Counted from the first letter of the stretch, positions 18,008 through 27,545 are shown. The stretch is 64,000 nucleotides of DNA from Opitutia bacterium (GCA_947449835.1 CANFSZ010000004.1:33885-97884); one strand, 5' to 3'. Notes: generated by a model not told the origin, from the sequence alone. Translations and numbers: made by a program.

Positions 18008-19258
18008 ATGATGGTGTCATTTTATTCAGCGTGTTTAGCCGATGCTGGTAAAGTTATGTTTCGTTGGGCGGCCCCAATTTTGATTTTTACCGCAGGATGG
18101 GTCACCAACGCGCATGCGGAGCGCTGGTCGAGTTTGGTCGCAGGAGTTCCTCTGGAACTAACGTTGCTTGAACCTGCGTGGAGAGCAGGCGAAGCGCCTG
18201 TTTCTGTGGTTTTTTATTTAAAAAATATAGCCGCTCCGCGCATTGGATCGGAGAGCGATGAAGTGTTGATAGCTGAATCACGGGCCGCCGGCAGTCTCGT
18301 CGTGGTCGTCGATTATGCCTTTCATCCGCAAGCGAGGGTGCCGTGGATTAACCAGGATTTGGGTAAGCTAAGGGACGATTTAAGGGCAAAAAAAATACTC
18401 GGTAATCGTACGATCGATGGAGCGCACGTTTTTATCGTGCCGTCTGGTTGTCGGCTCTGGCGGGATGTTATATTTTATCAAGATCAAGCGAGGGTTCTGG
18501 CCATGGACATCATCGCGCCGGCCAAGCCTAATCAGCCTGTTGGTGCTTTAATTGAGTTTTCGTGCGATAATCAAAATCGGATGGGTAATGCTTCACTTTC
18601 GGTTTGTAGCGATACGATTTTGGACGGGGCTGCGACCGACGGCATTGCCGTAGCGATGGCCGATCATCCCGTCGCAGCTCCCTATAAAGGGCTGGACGCT
18701 ATGCCGGAGAGTGCTTGGAAAATCAAAGCTGCGGTGCGGGCGCTCCGGGCCCAAAGTGAGAAACTTGATTTAAACGGTCGCATAGTCTCGGTGGGTTTTT
18801 CTCGGGGCAGCGGCATGGCGCTGATGTTGGTATCAACGAACGGCCGATCGGAGTTTGAAGGTCGCGGCCAACCGGAATATCTGAGTGTGAGCAGTGCCGT
18901 GCAAGGGGCGGTGGTCATGTCGGGACGATTTACTTATTTAAATCTGCGACCTGAGGACCCGATGTTGACCAGATATACCCAAGCTTGGGGGACGCGTTTG
19001 GCTGAGACTAATAATTGGAGGGGCAAAGGGGCGCTTGATTATTTTGTCCGGCCGGGGGTGCCTCTATTTCTGACGATTAATGTCTCCGAGTCTCTTGATG
19101 CTCTGCATCAAATGGACGTCCTGCAGCATCGCCTGTGCGATCTAGGTAATGAATATCGTTTCGTTTTAGATCAAGAAGCTCGTGGTCATAAAGTTCCGAC
19201 CTCTGCGCTGATTATAAAATCAATGCATGAATATTTTGCTCAGCGCCTAAAACCCTAG
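18008..19258 (+). CDS. Exported alpha/beta-hydrolase, probable carbohydrate esterase
   Basis: A 416-residue predicted secreted alpha/beta-hydrolase. The nucleophile elbow is GFSRGSG with Ser265; the histidine is likely in EARGHKVPT near residue 396, and an aspartate in ESLDALHQMD may complete the triad. A good signal peptide (MFRWAAPILIFTAGWVTNAHA) starts at the internal ATG 18056, so the real start may be 48 bases downstream of the one given. The second quarter (residues 140-200) is unusual and contains several cysteines. I do not recognise a specific CE family. Position between GH127 and the TonB receptor suggests removal of acetyl, methyl or feruloyl groups from pectic sugars. Confidence 0.62.
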   Translation: MMVSFYSACLADAGKVMFRWAAPILIFTAGWVTNAHAERWSSLVAGVPLELTLLEPAWRAGEAPVSVVFYLKNIAAPRIGSESDEVLIAESRAAGSLVVVVDYAFHPQARVPWINQDLGKLRDDLRAKKILGNRTIDGAHVFIVPSGCRLWRDVIFYQDQARVLAMDIIAPAKPNQPVGALIEFSCDNQNRMGNASLSVCSDTILDGAATDGIAVAMADHPVAAPYKGLDAMPESAWKIKAAVRALRAQSEKLDLNGRIVSVGFSRGSGMALMLVSTNGRSEFEGRGQPEYLSVSSAVQGAVVMSGRFTYLNLRPEDPMLTRYTQAWGTRLAETNNWRGKGALDYFVRPGVPLFLTINVSESLDALHQMDVLQHRLCDLGNEYRFVLDQEARGHKVPTSALIIKSMHEYFAQRLKP

Positions 19259-19264
19259 AAGTAG

Positions 19265-19291
19265 CCGGGCCAAGCAGTTCGCTTGGTTCGG
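19265..19291 (+). other. Strong RNA hairpin upstream of TonB receptor gene
   Basis: The sequence CCGGGCCAAGC, loop AGTTC, GCTTGGTTCGG forms an 11-pair stem in RNA, with two G-U pairs in the middle. It begins seven bases after the esterase stop. No T-run follows, so it is not a standard intrinsic terminator. It may be a factor-assisted terminator or a 3' stabilising stem that separates the esterase message from the receptor message. Confidence 0.5.
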
Positions 19292-19380
19292 ACTGTCATA
19301 CACATTAGCCGCTAGTGCCTTCATGGTTTTGAATTCAGGTTTTCATTTGTCTAGTTATCGCTTACACACTTACCTCACCT

Positions 19381-22300
19381 ATGTATTGGTTAAACTCACC
19401 CCGTCATGGCTATAAAACGTTGTTTGTAATATTTATAAATAAACTGATTCACGGACTTCCTGGGGTATTAGCGGCCGGGCTTTTGACTTTACCGATATTG
19501 CTTAACGCTGAGACCAAACTTACGGGTACGATTGAGGGCCGGATCTCAAATTCCGCCAATGGATCGTACCTCAGTAAAGCCAAAGTAGTGGTTGAAGGTA
19601 CGGGATTGTCAGCTTATACTAACGATTTCGGGGAATACACCTTGCTCGATGTGCCGGCCGGATCTGCACAATTGCGTGCTACTTTTACCGGACAGGCTCC
19701 AGAAATTTTACCCGTCAACGTTGCAGCCGGAAAAATCACGACGCAGGATGTAGTTTTTGGCGGCTCGAGTGTGCGGCTGAATCCTTTTGTGGTCGAGAGT
19801 GAGCGGTTCAAGACCGCGCAACAATTGGCAATCCAGGAAGAGCGTACCTCGGTTAACATCAAGAATGTCGTCTCAGCCGATGCCTTTGGCGATATTCCGG
19901 AAGGTAACATCGGCGAATTTATTAAATTTTTGCCCGGCGTAGAAATCAATTACGGTGGGACGTACACCTCGGAGGCTGACGCGTCGGGTATATCGGTGCG
20001 TGGTTTTGGTGCAGAGGACACGGCGATTTACATCGATGGCGTGCCCGTTTCCAGCGCATCACCGGCTAGTTTAAGTCGGGCGATTGGGCTGGACCAACTC
20101 TCGATCAACAACGCCTCACGCGTGGAGTTAGTAAAAGTTCCGACCCCGGATATGCCGGCGAATTCCGTCGGTGGCTCAATTAACCTTATCTCAAAGTCGG
20201 CGTTTGAGTACACTCGACCCAGTCTCAACTGGCGGGTCTACGGTAGCATGAATACGGATGACCCCCAGTTGTTCAAAAAAGTAGGCGGTCCTCGAAACAA
20301 AAAAGAATGGGCGACTCAGCCCGGCTTTGATTTCACTTACGCGCTGCCGGTTAACAAAACCTTGGGCGTCACGTTTACGGTAGCATCATCGAACCAGTTT
20401 AATGAGAGTCGCCGTTATCGTCCCGAATTCGCCACGACCTCGGTTACGGGCGTCGATTTACGGCCATTAGGTGGAGCGCAAAGCGTGATTCTCACCAATG
20501 CGCAGGGCGCGGCGAGCTTGATTAATCCTTACATGACGCGCATCTCCGTTACGGACGCCCCGCGATTCTCAGATCGTCTTTCGGCAGCAGTAAAAGTCGA
20601 TTGGCGCCCAATTCCTAGCCTAACTCTGGCGGCGAATTACACTGGCTCGCTTTACAACTCCGCAGATGCAGCGCGACGTTTGCAGTTTCGTATTCAGCGC
20701 CCCCAGAGTTGGGATGCGACTAGCACAATTAGTTATCCGTATGTTTTGGCGACTCAGTCGCAAAACGGCGCGGTTTTTACGCCAAATAGCACGCTCGATA
20801 TGAACATTGATTCGCGCGATAAAATCGGCAACTCACATACCGGCTATCTGAGCGCCGTTTTTCGCAAAAACCGTTGGGATATCAAAGCTTTGGCCAGTGC
20901 ATCCAGTTCGCGTGGCTCCTACAAAGATTTGGAACATGGTCATTTTTCAACGGTGGATGTGACTTCCACCGTTGGTAAAATGTCCTTTGAAAAAATATCC
21001 GACGGTGTCGCCGGCAAAATTACGGTTTTGGATCGCAACGGTAATAATTTTGATTGGACCAAGCTGGGTAACTGGGTCCCACCGACTCTGCAGGCGCGCT
21101 CCGGCAAGGCGGAGTCGCTTAACGATGAGTTTAGCTACAAGCTCGATATCCGCCGTGAAATTGGTTCGTTTTTTGATGGCAGGCTGGATTTAGCCGCTAA
21201 AGTCGGCGGTCAACATTCAATCAGCGTGCAAAAAAAATGGGGTGTCGGCACTGGCTATCGTCAGACCTACGTCGGCCCGAGTCTGAGCACGACTGATTAT
21301 CAAGATACTGTTTATACCGGATATGAACCCGGTTTCGGTTTTCCGGCGCAGCAATGGGCGAGTACGTATCGTCTTTATCAAATTTACGCCGCAAATCCTG
21401 CGCTTTTTAGCTCCAGCAGCGACAGTGACCAGGTTAATAATTACACCAGCTACGTAAATCAGAACAAAAAAATCACGGATATTAAAGACGCAGGTTATGC
21501 TTTGATTGAAGGTCATGCGCTCCGTGGTCGGCTGACCTTCGTGGCGGGTGTTCGAAATGAAGAATCTCGCCGTACCGGCCGAGGGCCTTTGACCGACAGC
21601 AAATGGAATTTCCTGAAGCTCTCGAGCGGTGAAATTTATCGCGATGTCGCTCATCCTAACGGCGTGCAAATCGACACCGCCACCAGCGATGTCTTCGCGC
21701 AAACTGCGGCCGGCACGGCCCTGCGCTCAGCGTTAAATGCCGCGAAGGTAGCTTATCCTGATCACGTTGTCTTGCTCACCACACTCGAAGGGAAGCGTCT
21801 ACAATTAAAGCCGTTGCAAGAAGTGCGCGCCAAGAGCAGCGGACGTCCGTCGGAGAGTATCAATACGTCGTTTAACGTGACGGAAAACTTGGTCTTCAAG
21901 TTGGCTTATTCTAAGACCTTCGGTCAGATCAGCCTCGAGGATGGCACGAGTGGTTTACTATCCGGTAACGGTTCTTACGTTGTTAATGAAAACACGGCCG
22001 CCGGATCGGTTCCCGCTGGTAACATCACGGTCGCCAATCCTAATTTGAAACCAAAAATTTCCGATAATTGGGATACTGCGATCTATTATTATACCCAAAA
22101 TGGGGGTAAAATCGGCGTTTCTTATTTCACCAAAAGAATTAAAAATTTCCAAGAGAACATCATTACGAATAACTCCGATCCGCAATTTGCTGAGATCCTC
22201 ACTTCATTGGGTTTAAGCCCGGTCGACTATCAAGATTGGACTCTCACGACCTCGGAAAACGGTATCGGAACGGGTAAAGAATATGGCTACGAGGCCGACA

Positions 22301-22773
22301 TCGCGCAGGACCTGCGTTTTATTCCGTTCCTAGGTACGTGGGGCAAGCGATTCAATATATTCACTACCTATTCGGAGAAGCGTCGCAGCCAAGCCAACAC
22401 CACGCGGATGACTGCAGTGCCGGCCGCGAGTCGTACGGCTTCTGCTGGACTTCAATTTGCAACCGGTCGAGTCAGCTTGTTACTGAAAGGAACTTGGACC
22501 GATCTCAAACTGAACAGCACGACCAACGTGACCTACAACAGCGTGGTATATGCCTTAGGAAATTATACGCCATCACTCACAAAATTGGACGCTACCTTTA
22601 ATTGGCAATTCTCGCGCCGCTACGGTTTTTTTGTGAGCGGCCGTGACGTGCTCAATAATGGCAGTCGGTCCGAGCGCTTTGATCCCACCGGTTTGTATCC
22701 TGCATACGCACATTGGGACGATCTACGTCAATTCGGTGTCCAGGTCACCTTCGGCATAAAGGGCAGTTTTTAA
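19381..22773 (+). CDS. TonB-dependent outer-membrane receptor (carbohydrate type, SusD-less)
   Basis: A 1130-residue outer-membrane transporter. After a long signal region (cleavage near LNAETK, about residue 43) comes a carboxypeptidase-regulatory-like domain (GTIEGRISNSANGSYLSKAK to about residue 125), then a TonB-box-like LNPFVVES, the plug domain (VRGFGAEDTAIYIDGVPV, residues about 145-275) and a long beta-barrel ending in phenylalanine (VQVTFGIKGSF), as outer-membrane barrels do. It should import oligosaccharides released by the neighbouring lyases using TonB energy. No SusD homologue is nearby, which is usual for Opitutaceae receptors. Hairpins bracket the gene on both sides. Substrate by context: pectic oligosaccharides. 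Confidence 0.92.
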   Translation: MYWLNSPRHGYKTLFVIFINKLIHGLPGVLAAGLLTLPILLNAETKLTGTIEGRISNSANGSYLSKAKVVVEGTGLSAYTNDFGEYTLLDVPAGSAQLRATFTGQAPEILPVNVAAGKITTQDVVFGGSSVRLNPFVVESERFKTAQQLAIQEERTSVNIKNVVSADAFGDIPEGNIGEFIKFLPGVEINYGGTYTSEADASGISVRGFGAEDTAIYIDGVPVSSASPASLSRAIGLDQLSINNASRVELVKVPTPDMPANSVGGSINLISKSAFEYTRPSLNWRVYGSMNTDDPQLFKKVGGPRNKKEWATQPGFDFTYALPVNKTLGVTFTVASSNQFNESRRYRPEFATTSVTGVDLRPLGGAQSVILTNAQGAASLINPYMTRISVTDAPRFSDRLSAAVKVDWRPIPSLTLAANYTGSLYNSADAARRLQFRIQRPQSWDATSTISYPYVLATQSQNGAVFTPNSTLDMNIDSRDKIGNSHTGYLSAVFRKNRWDIKALASASSSRGSYKDLEHGHFSTVDVTSTVGKMSFEKISDGVAGKITVLDRNGNNFDWTKLGNWVPPTLQARSGKAESLNDEFSYKLDIRREIGSFFDGRLDLAAKVGGQHSISVQKKWGVGTGYRQTYVGPSLSTTDYQDTVYTGYEPGFGFPAQQWASTYRLYQIYAANPALFSSSSDSDQVNNYTSYVNQNKKITDIKDAGYALIEGHALRGRLTFVAGVRNEESRRTGRGPLTDSKWNFLKLSSGEIYRDVAHPNGVQIDTATSDVFAQTAAGTALRSALNAAKVAYPDHVVLLTTLEGKRLQLKPLQEVRAKSSGRPSESINTSFNVTENLVFKLAYSKTFGQISLEDGTSGLLSGNGSYVVNENTAAGSVPAGNITVANPNLKPKISDNWDTAIYYYTQNGGKIGVSYFTKRIKNFQENIITNNSDPQFAEILTSLGLSPVDYQDWTLTTSENGIGTGKEYGYEADIAQDLRFIPFLGTWGKRFNIFTTYSEKRRSQANTTRMTAVPAASRTASAGLQFATGRVSLLLKGTWTDLKLNSTTNVTYNSVVYALGNYTPSLTKLDATFNWQFSRRYGFFVSGRDVLNNGSRSERFDPTGLYPAYAHWDDLRQFGVQVTFGIKGSF

Positions 22774-22783
22774 GTCCGTTTAG

Positions 22784-22824
22784 GCATAGCAGCCGGTCGA
22801 ACGATTTTCCGACCGGTGATATGC
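22784..22824 (+). other. Two-tier stem-loop after TonB receptor gene
   Basis: GCATA at 22784-22788 pairs with TATGC at 22820-22824, and CCGGTCG at 22793-22799 pairs with CGACCGG at 22810-22816, giving a two-part stem with a ten-base loop. There is no T-run directly after it. It lies 11 bases past the receptor stop and before the DUF3826 gene, so it could end or protect the receptor message while allowing some readthrough. Confidence 0.5.
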
Positions 22825-22912
22825 TAATACGGGGTGAAAATATCGGAAATTTAAACCGGCCTCTTTTAGGACGAATATCTCTTACACTTATTAAGTCTCT
22901 GATACGTATGCG

Positions 22913-23560
22913 ATGATGTGTTTTTTATATAAAAACCTTAGGGGGTTTTGTCTAAGTACCATGCTCATAGGTGTGGCAATCACAGCGGCTGAACAAAACC
23001 CGGATGTCTATGCAGCGACGGCGGAGCAACGCGCGCTCAAAATCAGCGCCATGCTTGCTTTAACCGATCCAGCGCAATCGACCCGCGTGCGAGCTTTTAT
23101 CTCGCGGCACTATGTTGATCTGCACGAGTTGCAGGCTTGGCGGGACAGCGGCATGGCTGCGGCTAAAGCACACGCGGATAAGGCAACCGTCGCCGCTGCT
23201 TTGGCCGATTGCAAAGCAACGTACGACGCCAAGCTCGCCAGCTTGCACCGCTCCTACCTCGCGCGTCTAGCGTTGGAACTCACTCCGGAGCAAATTAATC
23301 TCGTCAAAGATGGTCACACTTATGGCGTGCTGCCACTCACGTTTCGCGTTTATCAGCAGATGTTGCCGCAACTTACGTCCGATCAGAAAGCTAAAATATT
23401 GACTCTACTCACCGAGGCCCGCGAGCAGGCCATGGATGCAGGTTCCTCGACAGAAAAACATGCTTGGTTTGGAAAATATAAAGGTAAGATAAATAATTAT
23501 CTCTCAAGCGAAGGTTATAATATGAAGCAAGCGGAGAAAAATCTCGTAGCCCCGCACTAA
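22913..23560 (+). CDS. DUF3826 domain protein, exported
   Basis: A 215-residue exported protein with a signal peptide ending near ITAAEQ. The body is mostly helical and the C-terminus HAWFGKYKGKINNYLS followed by GYNMKQAEK is the conserved end of the DUF3826 family, which is found next to TonB receptors and pectinases in Bacteroidetes and Verrucomicrobiota. The biochemical role of the family is not known; location suggests a periplasmic accessory in pectin use. It lies 139 bases after the receptor and 20 bases before the pectate lyase gene, so it is likely cotranscribed with the latter. Confidence 0.8.
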   Translation: MMCFLYKNLRGFCLSTMLIGVAITAAEQNPDVYAATAEQRALKISAMLALTDPAQSTRVRAFISRHYVDLHELQAWRDSGMAAAKAHADKATVAAALADCKATYDAKLASLHRSYLARLALELTPEQINLVKDGHTYGVLPLTFRVYQQMLPQLTSDQKAKILTLLTEAREQAMDAGSSTEKHAWFGKYKGKINNYLSSEGYNMKQAEKNLVAPH

Positions 23561-23580
23561 TCCAGCACTTCCCCGCTATT

Positions 23581-25296
23581 ATGAAATTATCCCGCCTGTT
23601 TTGTTGCATCGCCCTGAGCGTGCTCGGCAGCACCTTGTGTTTAGGGCAAGGTTACCCGCGCGTACCGGCGCCTGTTCAAGCTGAGGCCAAGCTACGCATG
23701 GCCGCCGCGGATCGTCTTTCTGACGAGATTTTTGAGCAGGCGCTGCCTGAGATTAAAGACGGGTCGACGAGAGGTAAACCCTACCTGCCCGGTGCTGCTA
23801 CGCCAAGCGATCTGCCCCAAGCGAAAATTCCGGCTTTTCCCGGTGCCTGGGGCGGCGGGATGTACGCGTTCGGTGGCCGAGGCGGTCGGGTCATTGTCGT
23901 GACTAATCTCAATGATCGCGGCCCAGGCAGTTTCCGTGCGGCCTGTGAAACCGCAGGGCCGCGGATCGTGGTGTTTAACGTTGCGGGAATCATCCGACTC
24001 AAGGACCGAATTCGCGTGCGAGCTCCGTACATCACGATTGTCGGCAACACCGCTCCAGGCGATGGCGTTTGCATCGCCGGCAACACCGTAGAGCTCGAGA
24101 CGCACGACATCATTGTGCGCCACATGCGATTTCGTCGCGGCGCCACGGATGCTTCTGATCGCAACGATTCTTTTGGCGGAAACCCCGTTGGTAATCTGAT
24201 CATTGACCACGTCTCGGCCTCTTGGGGGCTGGATGAAAACATGTCGATGTATCGGCACATGTATCAACCCCCTGAGGGTGGCAAAGAACTCAAGTTACCC
24301 ACGGTCAACGTTACAATCCAGTACTCGATTTTTTCTGAAGCGCTTAATATCTACCACCACGCCTTTGGCAGCACGATTGGCGGCTTGAATAGTACTTTTC
24401 ACCACAACCTTTGGGCCTGTAACACCGGGCGCAATCCGAGTGTGGGCATGTACGGAGATTTCACGTTCGTGAATAACGTGCTCTTTAATTACCGCCATCG
24501 CACCATCGACGGCGGTGATCACCGGAGCTTTTTCAACATCATTAATAACACTTTTAAACCCGGACCCGGCACGCCCAACACCGAGATTGCTTACCGCATT
24601 CTCAAACCCGAATCCGAGCGCAGCAAAACAGTCATCAATAATTTCGGGAAGGCCTATGTTGCCGGCAACGTGACCGAGGGGAATCCGCGCGTGACCCAGA
24701 ACAACTGGGACGGCGGCGTGCAACCTTCGCCCGTAAAAGCCACCGTCGCAACGGTCTTGCCGGCAATTCGGGTGGACCAACCCTTCGCGCATGCTCTGTT
24801 GGACGTGGTTTCAGCGATTGAGTCTTACCCGATTGTCCTTAACCACGCGGGTGCGACCCTGCCCAAACGAGATGCTGTGGACGCGCGAGTGGTGTCGATG
24901 GTCCGCTCGGGTGTGGTCACACCGGCAACCATTGCCGAAAGCTCCAAAGCTAAAGCGGCTCAAGTTGGTTATGCTCAAAAATGGATCGATGAAATGGCCG
25001 ACTTGGTCCCGCGGGGATTTATCACCCATCCGGATGAAGTCGGTGGGTATCCTTTGTATTCGGGTGAGCCCTACGCTGACGCCGATGGCGACGGCATGCC
25101 CGATGACTGGGAAATCAAAAACGGGCTTGATCCGAAAAACCCCGCCGATGCGGCGGGTGACCTTAACGGTGATGGGTATACGAATATCGAAAAATTTATC
25201 TACGGCCTGAACCCTCGGAGCCCCAAGATTGATTGGAGTGATTTAAAGAATAACCGTGACCCACTGATTTCGGCTTCGGCTGTTGGACGGCCATAA
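23581..25296 (+). CDS. Exported PL1-like pectate lyase with C-terminal calcium-binding repeats
   Basis: A 571-residue secreted pectate lyase of the PL1 type, cleaving alpha-1,4-galacturonan by beta-elimination. The signal peptide ends near CLGQG. Residues of about 80-370 form the beta-helix: FPGAWGGGMYAFGGRGG at its start, then ITIVGNTAPGDGVCIAG, IIDHVSASWGLDEN and TFHHNLWACNTGRNP. Calcium-binding acidic loops are plausible around DHVSASWGLDEN. The C-terminus has thrombospondin type 3 or dockerin-like acidic repeats (ADADGDGMPDDWE, GDLNGDGYTNIEKF), common on secreted Verrucomicrobiota enzymes. It is the last gene of the pectin cluster and converges with the S9 peptidase gene. Confidence 0.9.
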   Translation: MKLSRLFCCIALSVLGSTLCLGQGYPRVPAPVQAEAKLRMAAADRLSDEIFEQALPEIKDGSTRGKPYLPGAATPSDLPQAKIPAFPGAWGGGMYAFGGRGGRVIVVTNLNDRGPGSFRAACETAGPRIVVFNVAGIIRLKDRIRVRAPYITIVGNTAPGDGVCIAGNTVELETHDIIVRHMRFRRGATDASDRNDSFGGNPVGNLIIDHVSASWGLDENMSMYRHMYQPPEGGKELKLPTVNVTIQYSIFSEALNIYHHAFGSTIGGLNSTFHHNLWACNTGRNPSVGMYGDFTFVNNVLFNYRHRTIDGGDHRSFFNIINNTFKPGPGTPNTEIAYRILKPESERSKTVINNFGKAYVAGNVTEGNPRVTQNNWDGGVQPSPVKATVATVLPAIRVDQPFAHALLDVVSAIESYPIVLNHAGATLPKRDAVDARVVSMVRSGVVTPATIAESSKAKAAQVGYAQKWIDEMADLVPRGFITHPDEVGGYPLYSGEPYADADGDGMPDDWEIKNGLDPKNPADAAGDLNGDGYTNIEKFIYGLNPRSPKIDWSDLKNNRDPLISASAVGRP

Positions 25297-25318
25297 ATAA
25301 GTCCGTCTCGCGCTCGAG

Positions 25319-27526
25319 TTATCGCGGGCTGAGGTGGCGGGTGAAAAACTCCATCACGCGTTGTTGCTGGCGGAGTTTCACCATGGGGTCGCTGCTGCCC
25401 GCCATGTGCGTGCCGAGCATGGGCATGAATTCGTAATTTTTTCCCGCCATGAACAACGCATCGCATAGCTGAAGCGTGTGTTGGGCGTAAACGTTATCAT
25501 CGGTAAGTCCGTGAATGAGCAGCAGCGGGCGCTCCAGTTTGGACGCGTAGCTGAGGACGCTGCTGACTTGGTAAGCCTCAGAGGCGGTCTGCGGCAGGCC
25601 GAGGTAGCGCTCGGTGTAAAACGTGTCGTAGTTTTCCCAAGTAATCACGGGCGCGCCGGCGACGCCGCAGCGAAAAATATCCGGACGGCGCAGAGTAGCC
25701 ATGGCGGAAAAATAACCGCCGAAGGACCAACCGGTCACGCCGACGCGACTGAGGTCCATCTCGGGAAACTGTGCGCCCAAGGCGCGGAGTCCGGCGACCT
25801 GGTCGGCGAGTGCGAGATCGATTAAGTTGCCACGAATGGCGCGTTCCCAATCGCGACCGCGGAACGGCGTGCCCCGTCCATCGAGACGGGCCACGATGTA
25901 ACCTTGGTCCGCCATCCATTGATCGTTGAGATAGGCGCGGGCGGTGGCGGTGACAACGGTGGTATGTGGGCCGGCGTAGGCGTATAGGATGACCGGATAT
26001 TTTTTCTTGGCGTCGAAATCGCGGGGGCGCACGACCGCCGCGAAAAACGAAGGTTCGCTCGCGGTGCGGGTGAGCTCGACGCGGGGAAGGATGGGAAGTT
26101 TTTCAGCGCGACTGGGCAGAACGGCGAGGAGCTGTCCGTCGGTGGCGAGAACGTCAGTACCCGAGGTGCTGTTGAAGAGATCGTAGCTGTGAATGAAAGC
26201 GGAAGCGTTTTCCGAGAACGTGGCGGCGTGCTGCCCTTGTCCAGCGGTGAGAGCGACGCCCGGGCCGCCGCTGAGCGGGAAGCGCCAGACTTGGGTTTCA
26301 CGCGGGTCTTGGCTGCCGGCGAGGTAAACGGCTCCGCGCCCGGAATCGAGTTTCGCGAATCCTTTATAGATAAAATCAGGCGGGGTGACGGTGCGTATGA
26401 ATTTGCCGTCGGCAGCGCGGAGTTCGATTTGCCACGCGCCGCGGCTCTCGGAGGACCAGAGGAATTCTTTGGCGCCCGGAAGCCAGCGTGGAAAGCCGCC
26501 GCGTTCGTCGAGATTGACCCATGCTGGGTCGGTATCGCGGAGGAGTTCGGTGGTGCTGCCGGTGGCAGGATCGGCGCGGAAGAGGAGCGCGGTTTGTTGA
26601 GCGCGGTCCATGACGGTGAAGGCGAGGGGCGCGTCGGTCTCGCGCCAGACCACGCGCGTGAGGTAGGGAAATTTGGCGGCATCCCAGTCGAGCCAGCGAG
26701 TGGCGCCGCCGCTGCGGGCGATGACGCCGAGGCGCACGGTGGCGTTGGTCGTGCCGGCGGCGGGGTAAGCGAATCGGCTGGGAGTGGCTTCGGGATGGAG
26801 CGGATCGGCGATGTGGCGAACCTCTACGCCGGACTCATCCGTTTGTTGATAGGCGATGAAACGGGAATCGGGTGACCACCAGTAACCTTCGCTGCGGGCC
26901 ATCTCTTCTTGAGCGACAAATTCGGCGGTGCCGTGGGTGAGCGTGGCTGTTGCGCCACTGGTTAAGGCGCGGGCGGCGAGGGGTGCGAGATTGAGTTCGA
27001 TGACGTGGAGTTCGCCGGCGGAGACGGCAGCGATGGCGGTCGCATCGGGCGAAAAGCGCGGATCGATCCAGTTTTTCCCGGGAAGCGCGGTGACCTTGAG
27101 ATCGGCGCGGTTTACGACGTAGAGTTGACCCGAAAGGGTGACCAAGAGGCGCGAGCCGTCGGGGGAGAGATCGAATTTGGTGAAGCCGCGGGTGCTGATG
27201 CGGGCGCGTTCGCGGCGGGCTTTTTCCTCGGCGGTCAGCGTTTCTGGGCTGGAGCCGAGCAGTTGGGCGGGGGTGAGTAGTTCGCGTTCGGGACCGGCTG
27301 GTAACGGGAATTCGTAGAGCCGAAGAACGGGATCGCGGGGGCCACCGCGAAGGTAGATGACGGATCGGCCGTCGGGGGTGAGTTTGGCGGCGACGGGTCG
27401 GCCGAGGGTGTAGTTGCGGGTCTCGGCGATGTCGCGGAAGTAGGCGAGCGGATCGGTGGGCGTGGACGCGAGTGCGACCAGATTGAGCGATTGTAGAGCG
27501 AAGAGAAAATGAAACGGTGCGCGCAT
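25319..27526 (-). CDS. Exported S9 family dipeptidyl peptidase IV-like serine peptidase
   Basis: A 735-residue peptidase of clan SC family S9B, with an N-terminal DPP-IV propeller and a C-terminal alpha/beta-hydrolase domain. The nucleophile motif is GWSFGGYFS, the aspartate lies in GLTDDNVYAQH and the histidine in GTHMAGS. The double-glutamate region VAQEEMARSEGYWWSPD of DPP-IV, which holds the substrate amino terminus, is present near residue 200. I chose the ATG at 27526 because it gives a signal peptide (MRAPFHFLFALQSLNLVALA), while the longer frame overlaps the dtd stop. It would trim proline- or alanine-containing dipeptides in the periplasm. Confidence 0.92.
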   Translation of the reverse strand: MRAPFHFLFALQSLNLVALASTPTDPLAYFRDIAETRNYTLGRPVAAKLTPDGRSVIYLRGGPRDPVLRLYEFPLPAGPERELLTPAQLLGSSPETLTAEEKARRERARISTRGFTKFDLSPDGSRLLVTLSGQLYVVNRADLKVTALPGKNWIDPRFSPDATAIAAVSAGELHVIELNLAPLAARALTSGATATLTHGTAEFVAQEEMARSEGYWWSPDSRFIAYQQTDESGVEVRHIADPLHPEATPSRFAYPAAGTTNATVRLGVIARSGGATRWLDWDAAKFPYLTRVVWRETDAPLAFTVMDRAQQTALLFRADPATGSTTELLRDTDPAWVNLDERGGFPRWLPGAKEFLWSSESRGAWQIELRAADGKFIRTVTPPDFIYKGFAKLDSGRGAVYLAGSQDPRETQVWRFPLSGGPGVALTAGQGQHAATFSENASAFIHSYDLFNSTSGTDVLATDGQLLAVLPSRAEKLPILPRVELTRTASEPSFFAAVVRPRDFDAKKKYPVILYAYAGPHTTVVTATARAYLNDQWMADQGYIVARLDGRGTPFRGRDWERAIRGNLIDLALADQVAGLRALGAQFPEMDLSRVGVTGWSFGGYFSAMATLRRPDIFRCGVAGAPVITWENYDTFYTERYLGLPQTASEAYQVSSVLSYASKLERPLLLIHGLTDDNVYAQHTLQLCDALFMAGKNYEFMPMLGTHMAGSSDPMVKLRQQQRVMEFFTRHLSPR

Positions 27527-27545
27527 TTTTAAAAAAGGGAGGTGG

